NCBI RefSeq assembly: GCF_014836555.1
Contig: NZ_JACSQQ010000003.1
Coordinates: 109,008-173,007, forward strand
From: Oerskovia rustica
GTDB lineage: Bacteria; Actinomycetota; Actinomycetes; Actinomycetales; Cellulomonadaceae
Direction: 5' to 3'
DNA length: 64,000 bases
Part shown: positions 34,635 to 43,014 of the stretch, piece after piece
Position numbering within the stretch: position 1 is the first letter of the stretch
How the letters are laid out: each line of letters opens with the position of its first letter
Notes under the pieces: generated by a model
What the model was told of the DNA's origin: nothing
Databases searched by the model: none
The model's input: only the letters and a program-made list of their open reading frames with translations
Made by a program: the position numbers and the translations under genes

Positions 34635-35411
34635 GTGAGCCCCTCGGGACGCGACGTGCCGCGCGAGGTGGGCGCCGTCGTCGGGCCCGACGACGTCACG
34701 TACCCCCTCCAGGTCCGTTCCGCCGGGAGCGTCGCGGCGCTCGACGAGGTGCTCGTCGGGTGCCGGGCCTGCCCGCGCCTGGTCACCTGGCGCGAACGGG
34801 TCGCGGCGGAGAAGCGCGCCTCGTTCCGTGACGAGACCTACTGGGCGCGGCCCGTGCCGGGGTTCGGCGACGAGCGGGCCGCGGTCCTCGTGGTCGGGCT
34901 GGCGCCCGCCGCGCACGGCGCGAACCGCACGGGACGCATGTTCACGGGCGACCGGTCGGGCGACTTCCTGTTCGCATCGATGTTCCGCACGGGGTTCGCG
35001 AACCAGCCGACGTCGGTGAGCGCGGACGACGGGCTCGAGCTGACCGGTATCCGCGTCACGGCTCCCGTGCGCTGCGCCCCGCCCGCGAACAAGCCGACCC
35101 CGACCGAGCGTCGCACGTGCGCGCCGTACCTGGGGCGCGAGCTCGAGCTCGTCGGCCCACGGGTCGCGGTGGTGCTCGGGGCGTTCGGCTGGCAGGCGCT
35201 GCTCGCGACGCTGGCCGACCAGGGGTGGGCGGTGCCGCGGCCTCGACCGGTGTTCGGTCACGGGGCCGAGGTACGGGTCGCGCACCCCGACGGGCGCAAC
35301 CTGACCTTGTTGGGCTGCTTCCACGTCAGCCAGCAGAACACGTTCACGGGCCGGCTGACGCCCGAGATGCTCGACGCGGTGCTGCTGCGGGCGCGAGACC
35401 TCTCCCGCTGA
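34635..35411 (+). CDS. Uracil-DNA glycosylase, family 5 (UdgB type)
   Basis: This is a base-excision repair enzyme with an iron-sulfur cluster. It is 258 aa from a GTG start 19 bp after the previous gene. The four cluster Cys are Cys43 and Cys46 (VGCRACPRL), Cys147 (APVRCAPPANKP) and Cys162 (ERRTC). Active-site motif 1 reads VVGLAPAAHGANRTGRMF, with the Ala/Gly-rich form of UdgB that lacks the usual Asp/Asn, and the end motif is LLGCFHVSQQNTFTGRLT. It converges on sbcC. UdgB acts on uracil, ethenocytosine and hypoxanthine in GC-rich actinobacteria, where cytosine deamination is a heavy load. Confidence 0.92.
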   Translation: MSPSGRDVPREVGAVVGPDDVTYPLQVRSAGSVAALDEVLVGCRACPRLVTWRERVAAEKRASFRDETYWARPVPGFGDERAAVLVVGLAPAAHGANRTGRMFTGDRSGDFLFASMFRTGFANQPTSVSADDGLELTGIRVTAPVRCAPPANKPTPTERRTCAPYLGRELELVGPRVAVVLGAFGWQALLATLADQGWAVPRPRPVFGHGAEVRVAHPDGRNLTLLGCFHVSQQNTFTGRLTPEMLDAVLLRARDLSR

Positions 35412-35450
35412 CGCCCTGCGCCGAACCCGAGGCCACCCCGGAGGCCGGCG

Positions 35451-38400
35451 CTACGCCCGCACCGTGAGCGTGCTCGACCCGTTCGCGAGCCGCCGCACCT
35501 CGACGCGTTCCGCGATGGACTGCTTGAGCGCGTCGACGTGGGACACGACGCCGACGACTCGGCCCCCCGCGCGGAGCTTGCCGAGCTCACCGAGCACCGC
35601 TTCGAGCGTCTCGGGATCGAGCGTCCCGAAGCCCTCGTCGACGAACAGCGTCCCGAGGTCGACGCCTCCCGCCTCGGCGGTCACGACGTCGGCCATGCCG
35701 AGCGCGAGGCACAGCGACACGTAGAAGGTCTCGCCGCCCGAGAGCGTGCGGGGGTCGCGCGCCTGCTCGGTGCGGTGGTCGAGGACCTTCATCGCGAGGC
35801 CGGTCCGGCGCGTGCGGACGTCCTCCTTCTCGTCGGACCGTTCGAGCTCGTAGCGGCCGTCCGACATCTCGCGGAGGCGTTCGTTGGCTGCCGCGACGAC
35901 GTCCTCGAAGCGCCTGACCAGCACGAACGTCGCGAGGGACAGTGCCTTGGCGTTGTCGCTGCCGGACCCCGCGGCGAGCGCGGCCATGCGGGCGACAGGT
36001 GCGGCGTCCTCGCGGGCGCGGCCCCAGGCGGCCACGGTCGACTCGATCTCCGTCGCGGCGGTGGCCGCCGCGGTCGCCCGCCGGGACGCGCCGTTCGCCT
36101 GGAGGGCGGCCATCCTCTCGGCAGCCTCTGCCTGCCCGACGGCGTCGCGCGCCCCGTCGAGGTCGACGTCCACGTCCGCGGGCAGGGAGACGATCGCCTC
36201 CTCGGCGAGACCCCGCCGGATGCGCTCGGTGTCCGCGTCGATCGTGCGGAGCCTGCGTTCGAGCGCCTCGCGGCTCTCCGTCGCCAGGAGCGCGCCGACC
36301 GCCTCGTGCTCGTCCTCGAACCCGGCCTCGGCGACGACTGCCGCGACCTCGGCAGCCCGAGCCTCGAGCGCGGCCGACGCGCGGGCGACGGCAGCCTCGG
36401 CGTCGAGCAGGGTGCTCACGGCGAGGTCGCGGTCCCGCAGCGCTGCCGCGAGCACCGCGACGGGGTTGGCGGGCGCGCCCTCGTCGGCCCAGGGGTCCGG
36501 AAGGTCGGCGTCGGCGAGGAGCGGTCCGGTCGCGTCGAGCTCGGCGACGATGTCCCGGCGGTCCTGCTCGATCCCCGCGGCGAGGGCGTCGAGGCGCGCG
36601 CTCTCGCCCGCGACCCGCTCGGCGAGGGTCGAGGCCAGGGTGGTCAGGTCGCCGGTCTCGGCGTCGAAGGCCGAGAGAGCCGCGGACGCCGCGGCCCGTT
36701 CGGTGGCGGCTGCGGAGGATGCCGACACGAGCTCCTTGGCCGCGGCGAGCGCCACCTGTGCCTGGTCGACCTCGACACCTCCCGCCGCCCGCAGGAACCC
36801 GTCGAGGCGTTCGGCGAGGGTCGCGACCTCGGCGGACGCCGCCGCGACGACCTCCTCCGCGGCCCGGCGCGCGGCTTCCGCAGTCTCGACGTCGTCCCGG
36901 CCCACGTGTTCGTCGCTCGTCCGGGCGGGCGCGGGGTGCTCGTGCGCGCCGCACACGGGGCACGCGTCCCCGGGCTCCAGGCCCGCCGCGAGCTCACCCG
37001 CGATCCCGCCCAGCCAGGCCGTGCGCAGCGCGTGCTCGGCGTCGGACGCGGTGCGGGCGTCGGCGACCGCCCGCTCCTGACCAGCCCGGGCGGTGTCGAG
37101 AGCCGTGCCGGTCTCGATTGCCTGGCGGGCCGCACGCAGCACGGACTCGGCCGCGAGCACCTTCTCCTGCCGTTCGCCGAGCCGTCCGGCGACGTCGGCG
37201 AGCTCGTCGCGCCGCGACTCCCGCTCGGCACGGTTGGCGGGACGAGCCGCGAGGTCCGCGACGACGCGTGCGCGTTCCTCGCGGTCGCGCTCGACCTCCT
37301 TGCGGCCGTCGACGAGGTCGCGCTCCCGGATCGGCAACGACTCCCCGACGGGCAGGAGCCGGGCGAGGCGCGCGCTCGCAGCGGCGAGGCTCGACCGCAG
37401 GACGTCGAGGGCCGTGACGTCGGCCGAGGCCAGCGACTCCGGCACCCCCGTGCGGGCGAGCAGGAGCCGCTCGTGCGCGGCGGCGTGCTCCGTGGCGGCG
37501 CGGCGGGCGCCCGCGAGCACGGGCTCCACGACGGCGGCCCGCTGCGCGGCGGCGAGGACCTCCCGGTCGGTGGCCACCTGGTCCGCGGCGGCGTCGAGCG
37601 CCGCCTGCTCGGCGAGCAGGGCGTCGCGGCGCACGACTGCTGCGCTGAGCGTGCGCGCCGCCTCGAAGGCGTCACGGGCCGCGACGAGCGCGCTGTTGGC
37701 CGAGACCTCCCGTGCGCCGAGCTCGTCGGCCGTCCGCTGCATGGCCGTGACGTGACGGTGGACGAGGGTCCGGACCGACGGCTGGGCGGCAACAGCCGCG
37801 ACCTGGGCGGCGTCGTCACCGACCCCGCCGGCCCCGCCGGCCCCGTCGCTGTCGCCGTCCCCATCCCCGCCGCCGTCGACGCCGCTCTCGCCCGTGGGCT
37901 CGTCGGCCATGTCGAGCGGCCCCGCGAGCCGGACGTCGTCGCGCGCGGCCTCGCGCAGGGTCGCCGCCGCGTCGCTCGTGAGCCCGGCGGCACCGACGAA
38001 GTTCTCGACGGCTCCGGTCGCGGCTCCCTTGGCGACGGAGACCGCGCCCTGCGCCTCGCGGTTCAGTGCCGCGAGCTCGGTCTGCACGCGGTCGTAGATC
38101 TCGGTCCCGAAGACCTTCTGGAGCAGGCTGCGACGGTGCTCGGGGTCCGCCCGGAGGAAGTTCGCGAACTCCCCCTGCGGCAGGACGATGGTCTGGACGA
38201 ACTGTCGGCGGTCGAGCCCGACGGCCCGCTGGATCTCCAGCCCGGCCTCGTCGAGCCGCGTCGAGAGCAGCTCGCCCGGCACGTCGTCGGCGTCGGCCCC
38301 CGGCGCCGCGACGGCCTGGTCCGCGCCCGCGAGCCGCCAGAGCTTCACTCCGGCCTGCTGGGTCGTGGTCCCGGTGCCGCGCTTCTTGGCGCGCTGGAAC

Positions 38401-38690
38401 TCGGGGGTCCGTCGCACGCGGTAGACCCCGGAACCCGTCTCGAAGACGAGGTCCACGAACGACTCGACGTCGGGGGCGGCGTACGCCGAGCGGAGCCGGT
38501 CCTCGCTCGCGGCCTCGGACGCGACCTTGCCGTACAGCGCGAAGACGACGGCGTCGATGATGGTCGACTTCCCGGCACCCGTGGGGCCTTCGAGCAGGAA
38601 GATGCCCGAGGTCGCGAGCTCGCCGAAGTCGATCACGTGGCGCCCGGCGAACGGCCCGATCGCCTGGAGGGTCAGGGTGTGCAGGTGCAT
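35451..38690 (-). CDS. sbcC: DNA repair exonuclease subunit SbcC (Rad50-like SMC ATPase)
   Basis: This is the large ATPase of the SbcCD complex, which opens hairpins and processes double-strand ends. The 1079-aa product has an N-terminal Walker A EGPTGAGKSTIID (about 33-45), a long Ala/Glu/Arg coiled coil, a zinc hook CPVCG (about 575) at the coiled-coil apex and a second coil. The C-terminal lobe has LSGGETFYVSLCLALG (about 980) and TLFVDEGFGTLD (about 1012). An acidic Gly/Asp-rich insertion near residues 260-300 interrupts the first coil. The start overlaps the sbcD stop by ATGA. Confidence 0.96.
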   Translation of the reverse strand: MHLHTLTLQAIGPFAGRHVIDFGELATSGIFLLEGPTGAGKSTIIDAVVFALYGKVASEAASEDRLRSAYAAPDVESFVDLVFETGSGVYRVRRTPEFQRAKKRGTGTTTQQAGVKLWRLAGADQAVAAPGADADDVPGELLSTRLDEAGLEIQRAVGLDRRQFVQTIVLPQGEFANFLRADPEHRRSLLQKVFGTEIYDRVQTELAALNREAQGAVSVAKGAATGAVENFVGAAGLTSDAAATLREAARDDVRLAGPLDMADEPTGESGVDGGGDGDGDSDGAGGAGGVGDDAAQVAAVAAQPSVRTLVHRHVTAMQRTADELGAREVSANSALVAARDAFEAARTLSAAVVRRDALLAEQAALDAAADQVATDREVLAAAQRAAVVEPVLAGARRAATEHAAAHERLLLARTGVPESLASADVTALDVLRSSLAAASARLARLLPVGESLPIRERDLVDGRKEVERDREERARVVADLAARPANRAERESRRDELADVAGRLGERQEKVLAAESVLRAARQAIETGTALDTARAGQERAVADARTASDAEHALRTAWLGGIAGELAAGLEPGDACPVCGAHEHPAPARTSDEHVGRDDVETAEAARRAAEEVVAAASAEVATLAERLDGFLRAAGGVEVDQAQVALAAAKELVSASSAAATERAAASAALSAFDAETGDLTTLASTLAERVAGESARLDALAAGIEQDRRDIVAELDATGPLLADADLPDPWADEGAPANPVAVLAAALRDRDLAVSTLLDAEAAVARASAALEARAAEVAAVVAEAGFEDEHEAVGALLATESREALERRLRTIDADTERIRRGLAEEAIVSLPADVDVDLDGARDAVGQAEAAERMAALQANGASRRATAAATAATEIESTVAAWGRAREDAAPVARMAALAAGSGSDNAKALSLATFVLVRRFEDVVAAANERLREMSDGRYELERSDEKEDVRTRRTGLAMKVLDHRTEQARDPRTLSGGETFYVSLCLALGMADVVTAEAGGVDLGTLFVDEGFGTLDPETLEAVLGELGKLRAGGRVVGVVSHVDALKQSIAERVEVRRLANGSSTLTVRA

Positions 38691-39979
38691 CAGGCGCTCC
38701 GCTCGCTCGCGAGGGCGCGTTCGAGCGCGGTACGCAGCGCGGCTCCCTCGGACTCGTCGGGGCCCGTCCCCGTGACGTGCTGGACGAACTCGTGGGTCAC
38801 CTCGAGCGGGTCACGCCCCTGCCCGACGACGGAGATCACCGCGCGCTCGGCCGTCACCGGTGGGCGGTGCTGGACCTGGAGCGCGTGCGGGAACCGTGCG
38901 CGGACGCGCGCGTACATCTCGGTGGGCCGGGCCGGGTCGGTGACGAACACGCGGAGCCAGTCGTCGGTGTGCGGCTCACCGGACGCCCCGAGGAGGTCGT
39001 CGAGCGTCCCGGTGACCTCGGCGAGGCGTCGCGGGACCGGCGCCGGGAGCAGCTCCGTCCGGGCGTCTCCGGTCGCGTCGAGGTCCAGCAGGACGGTCGA
39101 CTTCTTCTGGTGCATCTCCGAGAACGAGTACGCGAGGGGCGACCCCGAGTAGCGGGCCGTCGTGGCCGCGTCGCGATCCTGACCTGTGGTTTCACGTGAA
39201 ACACCGGGCACCGTGACGGTCTGCGGGCCGTGCAGGTGGCCCAGGGCCACGTAGTCCACGCCCGCTCCTCCGAACACCCCGGCGGGCACCGAGTCCACGC
39301 CGCCCACCCGGATGTCCCGCTCGGACTCCGAGGCCTGCCCGCCGACGACGAACGCGTGCGCCACGACCACGTTCCGCAACCGGTCACCGCCACCCTCGCG
39401 GCGGCGCGCGATGTCCGCCCTGACCCGTCGCACGGCCGCCGCGGTCACGGCCTCGTGCGAGCGCGGCAACGGTCCCTTCTCACGTGTCGGAACCTGGTTC
39501 GCCTCAGGGACCTCGCCGTCGTCGACGGCAGCACAGCACCCGTCCGCGAGCTCCCACCGCACGGCGTCCGGGTCGAGGTAGGGCATCGCGTACACCGCGA
39601 CGCGCCCGCCCGAGCCACCGCGCGCGGCGGGGTCCAGGACGACGGGCGTGCCGACGTCGGGCACACGCGTCCGGAAGTGGACGCCCGCACGCATGAGCGA
39701 CGCCCCGAAACCCAGCCGGATCGCCGAGTCGTGGTTGCCCGGCGTGAGCACGACGTCCGCGTGCTCGGCGAGCCGTGCGACCGTGTCCGAGAGGAGGTTC
39801 ACGGCGTCCACGGGCGGGATGGCACGGTCGTACACGTCGCCCGCGACGAGGACGGCTCCGACCCCCTCCGAGCGGACGACCTCCACGAGATGGTCGAGGT
39901 ACGCAGCCTGGTGGTCCAGCAGGTCGACGCCGTGCAGCGTGCGACCGAGGTGCCAGTCCGAGGTGTGCAGGATGCGCAT
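38690..39979 (-). CDS. sbcD: DNA repair exonuclease subunit SbcD (Mre11-like nuclease)
   Basis: This is the Mn-dependent nuclease of SbcCD. It is 429 aa from the ATG at 39979, whose first residues MRILHTSDWHLGRTL contain phosphoesterase motif I. Further motifs are VLVAGDVYDRAIPP (II), LTPGNHDS (III), VVAHAFVVGG (IV) and LGHLHGPQ (V). An insert between III and IV carries Pro/Glu-rich residues. The C-terminal part resembles the SbcD capping domain. There is no ribosome binding site; TACCGT ends seven bases upstream, suggesting a leaderless start. Overlap with sbcC ensures equal synthesis. Confidence 0.95.
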   Translation of the reverse strand: MRILHTSDWHLGRTLHGVDLLDHQAAYLDHLVEVVRSEGVGAVLVAGDVYDRAIPPVDAVNLLSDTVARLAEHADVVLTPGNHDSAIRLGFGASLMRAGVHFRTRVPDVGTPVVLDPAARGGSGGRVAVYAMPYLDPDAVRWELADGCCAAVDDGEVPEANQVPTREKGPLPRSHEAVTAAAVRRVRADIARRREGGGDRLRNVVVAHAFVVGGQASESERDIRVGGVDSVPAGVFGGAGVDYVALGHLHGPQTVTVPGVSRETTGQDRDAATTARYSGSPLAYSFSEMHQKKSTVLLDLDATGDARTELLPAPVPRRLAEVTGTLDDLLGASGEPHTDDWLRVFVTDPARPTEMYARVRARFPHALQVQHRPPVTAERAVISVVGQGRDPLEVTHEFVQHVTGTGPDESEGAALRTALERALASERSA

Positions 39980-40081
39980 GACCCGAACGGTAGCGGGCGC
40001 CACCCACAGCCCTGCGCCACAGCCCGAAGCCTCAGGGATGACCTCGTCGTCACCCCGTGCAGGCCGAACGGGCCCCGCGGA

Positions 40082-40426
40082 CTACGACCCTGCGGTCGCG
40101 GTCCGCACGACGGGGATGGTCCCGCCCATGCCGATCATGTCGAGCAGGTCCTCGAGCGAGGTCGTCGGGTCCTGCAGGACCACGGGACGCCCGTCCTCGG
40201 AGCCCAGCATGTAGACCTGGAGGATGAAGGCGATGCCCGACGAGTCGATGAACGTCACGCGTCCGACGTCGATCGTCACCGGTCCTGGGTGCGTGAGCAC
40301 CTGCGCCATGGCGTCGCTCGCGCGGTCCCTCAGCGCTGCGTCGATCTCTCCCCACAGGGAGATGAGCGATCCCTCGGGGGTCGCCTCGTAGCTGATGCCT
40401 GAGTCGTACGTACTGGGGATGGTCAT
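40082..40426 (-). CDS. STAS-domain protein (anti-sigma factor antagonist-like)
   Basis: The 114-aa single STAS-domain protein starts at the ATG after GAGAAGAGC. The phosphorylation loop is present as VTFIDSSGIAFIL, with the target Ser expected in DSSG, and the strand-helix pattern (GSLISLWGEIDAALRD, PVTIDVGRV) fits SpoIIAA/RsbV proteins. The C-terminus adds a Met/Gly-rich helix (LLDMIGMGGTIPVV). Such proteins bind and free anti-sigma kinases in general stress responses. No anti-sigma or sigma gene is near, so the partner is elsewhere. It is upstream of sbcD in the same orientation, about 100 bp apart. Confidence 0.88.
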   Translation of the reverse strand: MTIPSTYDSGISYEATPEGSLISLWGEIDAALRDRASDAMAQVLTHPGPVTIDVGRVTFIDSSGIAFILQVYMLGSEDGRPVVLQDPTTSLEDLLDMIGMGGTIPVVRTATAGS

Positions 40427-40545
40427 GCTCTTCTCGTGCTCCGTCAGTCGGTGAGGGTGGCCTCGCGGACCGTCCTCCTGGTCAACGATCGGGCAATGAA
40501 CGGTGTTCCCGCGGTCGGGATCCGTGAAGGTCAAACTCTGAGAGG

Positions 40546-41025
40546 TTAGACCGGCTCGGTCACGTCCGCGACCTGCGCGCCCAACGCCGTCGCGAGGCTC
40601 GCGCCGTCGACGCTCGCCGCGACGCCGAAAGCACCCCCGCCGATCGACACGAGCGGGGACGTCCCGTCACGGTCGACGACACGGGAGGCGGCGACGACGG
40701 GCCAGGCCGTCGTCGCGCCGAACGGGGTGATCGTCCCTCGCTCGCACCCCGTGACCTCGCGGGCGACCTCCTTGTCCGGCATGGACAGGCGCGAGACGCC
40801 CAGGAGGGTCCGCAGCTTGGGCCACGAGATGGTCCGGTCGCCCGGGACGAGGACGAACAGGTAGTCGTCGTCACCGCGGCGCACCACGAGCGTCTTGACG
40901 ATGTTCGCCGGGTCGATCCCCCGCGCCGCCGCCGCCTCCTCGAGGGAGCTCACCGGGCCGTGACGGGTGATCGTGAAGTCGATCCCGGACGCTTCCAGTG
41001 CGGCGCGTGCCCGCTCTTCGCTCAT
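40546..41025 (-). CDS. ybaK: YbaK/EbsC-type aminoacyl-tRNA deacylase
   Basis: This is a cytoplasmic editing enzyme that hydrolyses mischarged aminoacyl-tRNA (Cys-tRNAPro in YbaK). The 159-aa product shows the family pattern: SSLEEAAAARGIDPANIVKTLVVR with the catalytic-loop Lys, YLFVLVPGDRTISWPKLRTLLG, GCERGTITPFG and LVSIGGGAFGVAASV. Length is standard. It is divergent from the plus-strand gene at 41191 and upstream of the STAS gene by 119 bp. Whether the substrate is Cys-tRNAPro or another mischarged tRNA is not fixed by sequence. Confidence 0.92.
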   Translation of the reverse strand: MSEERARAALEASGIDFTITRHGPVSSLEEAAAARGIDPANIVKTLVVRRGDDDYLFVLVPGDRTISWPKLRTLLGVSRLSMPDKEVAREVTGCERGTITPFGATTAWPVVAASRVVDRDGTSPLVSIGGGAFGVAASVDGASLATALGAQVADVTEPV

Positions 41026-41190
41026 GTCTCGACCCTAGGCATCGCCGCCCACACTCACCATGCGAAGGGCGGATCAGCACGTGTCGTCCACGTCACCTCC
41101 CCGCGGCGTCCGCGGTCGTCCCGGTCGCGGACCTGACGTCCCGATGCTTGCATCGAGTGACGTCCGACCCGGACGAGCCGAAGGAGAGCG

Positions 41191-41817
41191 ATGCGCCCCG
41201 AACCTCCCCCGTTGCTGCGGCCCGAACGCCGCGGGCGCTTCGGCATGGACCGCGTGGGGTCCGTCGCGACGGCCGTCGTGCTGCTCGCGATGGTCGCCCT
41301 GTGGCTCGTCCCGACGGCGGTCGACGAAGGCACCCCGCCCACCGAGACCGAGATCCCCGCGGGGAGGGTCGTCACGGTGTCCGACGGCGCCTCGACCGCG
41401 ACGGTCCGGTTCCCTGCGGGATGGTCCACCACGGCCGACATCAGCGCGTCCGGGGACGCGAGCGAGTCGACGTTCGAGGGCGGCAGCCTCACGGTCGACC
41501 GCCGGGGCGTCGAGGTCCAGATCGAGGTCGTCTCGGGCGTCGAGAGTCCGAACGTGTTCTTCACGCGGCGGGCCCGGCTCGCCGAGCTGGCGACGGGCAC
41601 GACCCTGTACGACGCGCAGATCGTGTCCGAGGGCGACCCCGCCGAGGTCTCGGGCGTCTTCCGGTCGGGCGGCCCCGAGGCCGCCTCGCTCTCGGTCAAG
41701 GTCACGACGCAGCACGCCCAGGGCGGGGTGTCGATCCTCGCGTACGGGACGGCGTCGGACCTCCAGGCACAGGCCGGGGCCGTGGCCGACCTGGTGGGGG
41801 CGGTGACGATCTCATGA
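41191..41817 (+). CDS. Hypothetical membrane-anchored protein upstream of PrsW-like gene
   Basis: No family was recognised. It is 208 aa with AAGGAG before the ATG. A short basic cytoplasmic start (residues 1-22) is followed by one membrane helix (VATAVVLLAMVALWLVPTAV) and an extracellular beta-rich domain of about 160 residues, with no Cys after the helix. Strands such as STATVRFPAGWSTTADI and LTVDRRGVEVQIEVVSG suggest a jelly-roll or PsbP/LpqN-like fold, which is a guess. The stop overlaps the start of the PrsW-like gene by ATGA, so the two proteins probably work together, for example as a substrate or sensor of the protease. Confidence 0.75.
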   Translation: MRPEPPPLLRPERRGRFGMDRVGSVATAVVLLAMVALWLVPTAVDEGTPPTETEIPAGRVVTVSDGASTATVRFPAGWSTTADISASGDASESTFEGGSLTVDRRGVEVQIEVVSGVESPNVFFTRRARLAELATGTTLYDAQIVSEGDPAEVSGVFRSGGPEAASLSVKVTTQHAQGGVSILAYGTASDLQAQAGAVADLVGAVTIS

Positions 41818-42977
41818 CCGAGCAGAGCCTGCGCAACGTCCCCGTGGTCCTCCCCACGAGCTCACCCGGGCGGCGGCGCCGCGGCCTCTTCCCCCACTAC
41901 CAGTGGGCGACCTGGCTGTACTGGGTGTGCCTGGTCGTCGCCGGCTTCGGGATGCTGCGGGTCGCCCGCCAGGACGTGTTCCTCACCCCCGAGGGTCTGG
42001 GGATCGGGATCCTGCTCGCGGCCGTCGTCACGCTGCTCCTCACGGCGATCATCCGGCGGCTCGACCTGTTCGAGGACGAGCCGGGCGGCATGCTCGTCGC
42101 GGCCTACGCGTGGGGCTTCGTCGTCGCGCCGACGCTCGTCGTGGTCGCGAACGACCACCTCATCACCGTGTTCGAGCGGGTGGGCCTCGCCTCCTGGGCC
42201 GCTGCCGTCGTCGGGCCGACCGACGAGGAGCTCATCAAGCTCCTCGGCGTGGTCCTGGTCCTGTACGCGGGCCGCGCACACGTGACCCGCCCCCTCAACG
42301 GCCTGGTCTACGGGGCGATGGTCGGCCTGGGCTTCGAGGTCAGCGAGAACGTCAGCTACATCGTGCAGGGCGCCATCATGGACCCGAACGCCGACGCCGT
42401 GGGCGCTCTCCAGGTCGGCCTGAGCCGCGTGCTCGTGGGCCTGGGCGGGCACGCGATGTTCACCGCGATCGCGGGCTTCGGCATCGCCTACGCCCTCGTG
42501 GCGTTCCACGTCTCCACGGTGCGGCGCGTCACCGTGGCGGTCGCGACCTACGCGCTCGCCTGGGTGCTGCACTTCGCGTGGAACGCCCCCGAGATCTTCT
42601 TCCCGGCGTCGGAGGCGGGCGCGTTCGCGTCGGTCGTCCTCAAGTACGTCGTCCTGATCCTCGCGTTCGTGCTCGTGTTCCGGTACGCGCGGCACATCGA
42701 CCACCGCTGGTTCGAGGCGGCGCTCGCCGACCAGCCCGACGACGTCGTGACCCCCGGCGAGAGGGAGGCCCTGCGGTCCGTCCACGGACGCCGCGCGGCG
42801 CGCAAGGCGGCCCGCCGCGCGGGCGGGCGGGCCGAGAGCCGCCGGCTGGCCGACCTCCAGGAGGCGCAGCTCCGGCTCGCGACGCTGCTGGGCCTGTATC
42901 CCGACGGGGCACCGCCCGTCGAGGTCCAGAAGGAGGTCGTGCGGGAGATCCGCGCGCAGCTCACCGTGCCCCTCTGA
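41814..42977 (+). CDS. PrsW-like intramembrane protease
   Basis: This is a polytopic membrane protein, 387 aa, of the PrsW/CPBP-related glutamic protease group. About eight membrane segments are visible. The conserved catalytic-type motifs are PTDEELIKLLGV (Glu-Glu-x-x-Lys), VGLGFEVSENVSY (Glu) and GGHAMFTAIAGFG (His). The C-terminal 100 residues are cytoplasmic, Arg/Ala-rich and helical. In Bacillus PrsW cleaves an anti-sigma factor; no anti-sigma gene adjoins it here, but its partner gene overlaps by four bases and encodes a single-pass protein that could be a target. Confidence 0.88.
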   Translation: MTEQSLRNVPVVLPTSSPGRRRRGLFPHYQWATWLYWVCLVVAGFGMLRVARQDVFLTPEGLGIGILLAAVVTLLLTAIIRRLDLFEDEPGGMLVAAYAWGFVVAPTLVVVANDHLITVFERVGLASWAAAVVGPTDEELIKLLGVVLVLYAGRAHVTRPLNGLVYGAMVGLGFEVSENVSYIVQGAIMDPNADAVGALQVGLSRVLVGLGGHAMFTAIAGFGIAYALVAFHVSTVRRVTVAVATYALAWVLHFAWNAPEIFFPASEAGAFASVVLKYVVLILAFVLVFRYARHIDHRWFEAALADQPDDVVTPGEREALRSVHGRRAARKAARRAGGRAESRRLADLQEAQLRLATLLGLYPDGAPPVEVQKEVVREIRAQLTVPL

Positions 42978-43014
42978 GGGGCGCCGACGGCTTCGCCGAC
43001 AACCCCTCGTCGCC

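Noticed and set aside
35538-39152. Very long plus-strand open frame across sbcC
   Set aside because: Antisense to a fully motif-supported sbcC; the translation is low-complexity Arg/Gly/Ala.
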